This document shows, piece by piece, positions 63,068 to 64,000 of a stretch of 64,000 bases of DNA. Within the stretch, counting starts at the first letter, position 1, and each line of letters begins with the position of its first letter. The DNA comes from Roseiarcus sp963737365. GTDB taxonomy: Bacteria; Pseudomonadota; Alphaproteobacteria; Rhizobiales; Beijerinckiaceae. The notes under the pieces were generated by a model. It was not told the DNA's origin. It worked only from the letters and a program-made list of their open reading frames with translations, and did not search any database. Both the position numbers and the translations under genes were made by a program. The stretch covers positions 744,001 through 808,000 of the forward strand of contig CAVTSD010000007.1 in the NCBI GenBank assembly GCA_963737365.1, read 5' to 3'.

Positions 63068-64000
63068 TCAGAATGCAAACCACGCGTAGGCGAACACGGA
63101 ATTGTTGCCTTGCGCATTGTGCGTACCGCCCAGGTAGGAGCCGTCGAAATTGGTCGTGCCGCCGTAGACATGCAGGTAGTCGGTGAACTGCAAGCCGAGC
63201 CGCACGTTCCAGGTCGAATAAGGAAACGGGGCGCCGTGGCTGAACGGGATATAGGCGAGGTCGAGGATGAGGCCGGCGCCGTTCGGGCTGTTGATGTAGC
63301 TATTGTTGAATTCGCCAATGGCAGGGGGAACGCAATTGACGTTGTTGCCCGATCCGTAAAGGTTGCAATCGCTGGACCCGGCGATGTTGAAATAGCCAAA
63401 GCCAACGCTGTAGGTGTGATCCCAAACGAATGACGCGTTGGCCTTGAAGCTGTTGAGTGTGTTGCTCAGGTTCGATGAACCCCCCAGCGCGTAGGTAGCG
63501 TTCAGCTTCTGCCATTCTATGATGTCAGTGAGCTTCACGGTCACGCTGTATTGGTCGCCGTCATACTGGTATTGCGAGTTGAAACCGACATCGAGATAAT
63601 TGTCCGTTCCGTAGCCATACTGGCGGCCGGGGGTCACTTGCCCGTACATGCCAAAAGTGCCAACCATCAGGTAGTGCAAACCCCAGTGCGGTTCGAGCGC
63701 GACGCGCCAGTAAGGCGCGACATTCGACAGCGCATCGGTCGTCGAGTTGCCGGTGTTGAAAGCCTGCAGCACGGGGACCGGAAGTCCTTTGTAGAATGTC
63801 AAGTCCCCGTACAGCATGTCGTTCCAGAACACATATGCGCCTGCGCCGCCGACGATCTGGCCGTATCCGTTCTCGATGTGCGTCAACGGCGGTCCGAAGG
63901 CCGGCGCGATGGTCGAGGAAATCTGCGGCCAACCAAACGAAGGCGTCGTGTTCCAGGGGTCTTCCACGGTCGGCGTATTGTTGGCGTCGATGCCCCAGAT
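63068..64000 (-). CDS. Outer-membrane beta-barrel-like protein, partial at right edge
   Basis: At least 310 residues, open to the window end, with the stop at 63068. The text alternates polar and aromatic residues in beta-hairpin style (YGQIVGGAGAYVFWNDMLYG, HWGLHYLMVGTFGMYGQVTP, YSVTVKLTDIIEWQKLNATY, GLILDLAYIPFSHGAPFPYS, YAWFAF at the end), with a terminal Phe as in barrel proteins. It resembles a group of exported proteins found beside cytochromes; no family can be fixed. The signal peptide and N-terminus are outside the window. Confidence 0.75.
   Translation of the reverse strand: MWGIDANNTPTVEDPWNTTPSFGWPQISSTIAPAFGPPLTHIENGYGQIVGGAGAYVFWNDMLYGDLTFYKGLPVPVLQAFNTGNSTTDALSNVAPYWRVALEPHWGLHYLMVGTFGMYGQVTPGRQYGYGTDNYLDVGFNSQYQYDGDQYSVTVKLTDIIEWQKLNATYALGGSSNLSNTLNSFKANASFVWDHTYSVGFGYFNIAGSSDCNLYGSGNNVNCVPPAIGEFNNSYINSPNGAGLILDLAYIPFSHGAPFPYSTWNVRLGLQFTDYLHVYGGTTNFDGSYLGGTHNAQGNNSVFAYAWFAF

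Overview
The window is a 64 kb piece of a GC-rich alphaproteobacterial chromosome, most likely order Hyphomicrobiales. Pointers are a CIRCE-controlled groESL, a perfect Irr-type iron control element, a ChrR/RpoE (ECF11) stress module with two matching promoters, an ATP12-type F1 assembly chaperone, purple-bacterial reaction-centre genes (puhA, puhB, puhC, pufC pieces) and a tRNA-Gln(CUG) of rhizobial form. I cannot name the genus.

Region 1 (1-22.7 kb) is a large catabolic and transport island with two opposing gene trains. Leftward from 11641: gntR, a btpA/sgcQ-type TIM-barrel gene, two coupled unknown genes, a sugar-type (CUT2) ABC transporter (ATPase, permease, binding protein), lacI, a GATase1-like gene, a second transporter and a PfkB kinase. 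Rightward from 11844: a second copy of the binding protein, an amidase, a third transporter, an M42/M28-like metallopeptidase, a second PfkB kinase, an M20 peptidase and a YhfX-like PLP enzyme. Overlapping stop/start codons imply tight co-expression. Import, amide hydrolysis and sugar phosphorylation together suggest breakdown of a small amide- or peptide-linked sugar; the substrate is unknown.

Region 2 (22.6-32.8 kb) holds a transglutaminase-like gene, groES-groEL, and a ChrR-RpoE unit facing a lipid-modifying operon (FAD oxidoreductase, DUF1365, CFA-synthase-like). Two back-to-back ECF11-type promoters lie between them. A DUF1295 gene, a membrane protein and a frameshifted DUF2147 gene follow. 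Region 3 (32.9-41.1 kb) has a DUF3095 gene, urease-accessory relics (ureG fragment, broken ureD), a fourth transporter whose ATPase is fused to its first permease, and a TIM-barrel sugar isomerase.

Region 4 (41.5-45 kb) is a rearranged, partly broken photosynthesis remnant: puhC, a C-terminal half of pufC, intact puhA and 3'-truncated puhB, then an orphan gene and tRNA-Gln. Region 5 (45.2-64 kb) is mostly housekeeping: dnaE, a GST, a large-subunit-type pseudouridine synthase, ATP12, a RidA protein, pccA and pccB, a PEP-CTERM protein, HiPIP with its iron box, small cytochromes, a CHRD protein and the end of an outer-membrane-like protein cut by the right edge.

Six genes, including dnaE, are interrupted by one single-base indel each, and ureD by two compensating shifts. 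Because one of them is dnaE, residual sequencing error is a serious explanation, and frameshifted genes are described as they would read after one-base correction. The truncations of ureG, pufC and puhB cannot be explained this way.
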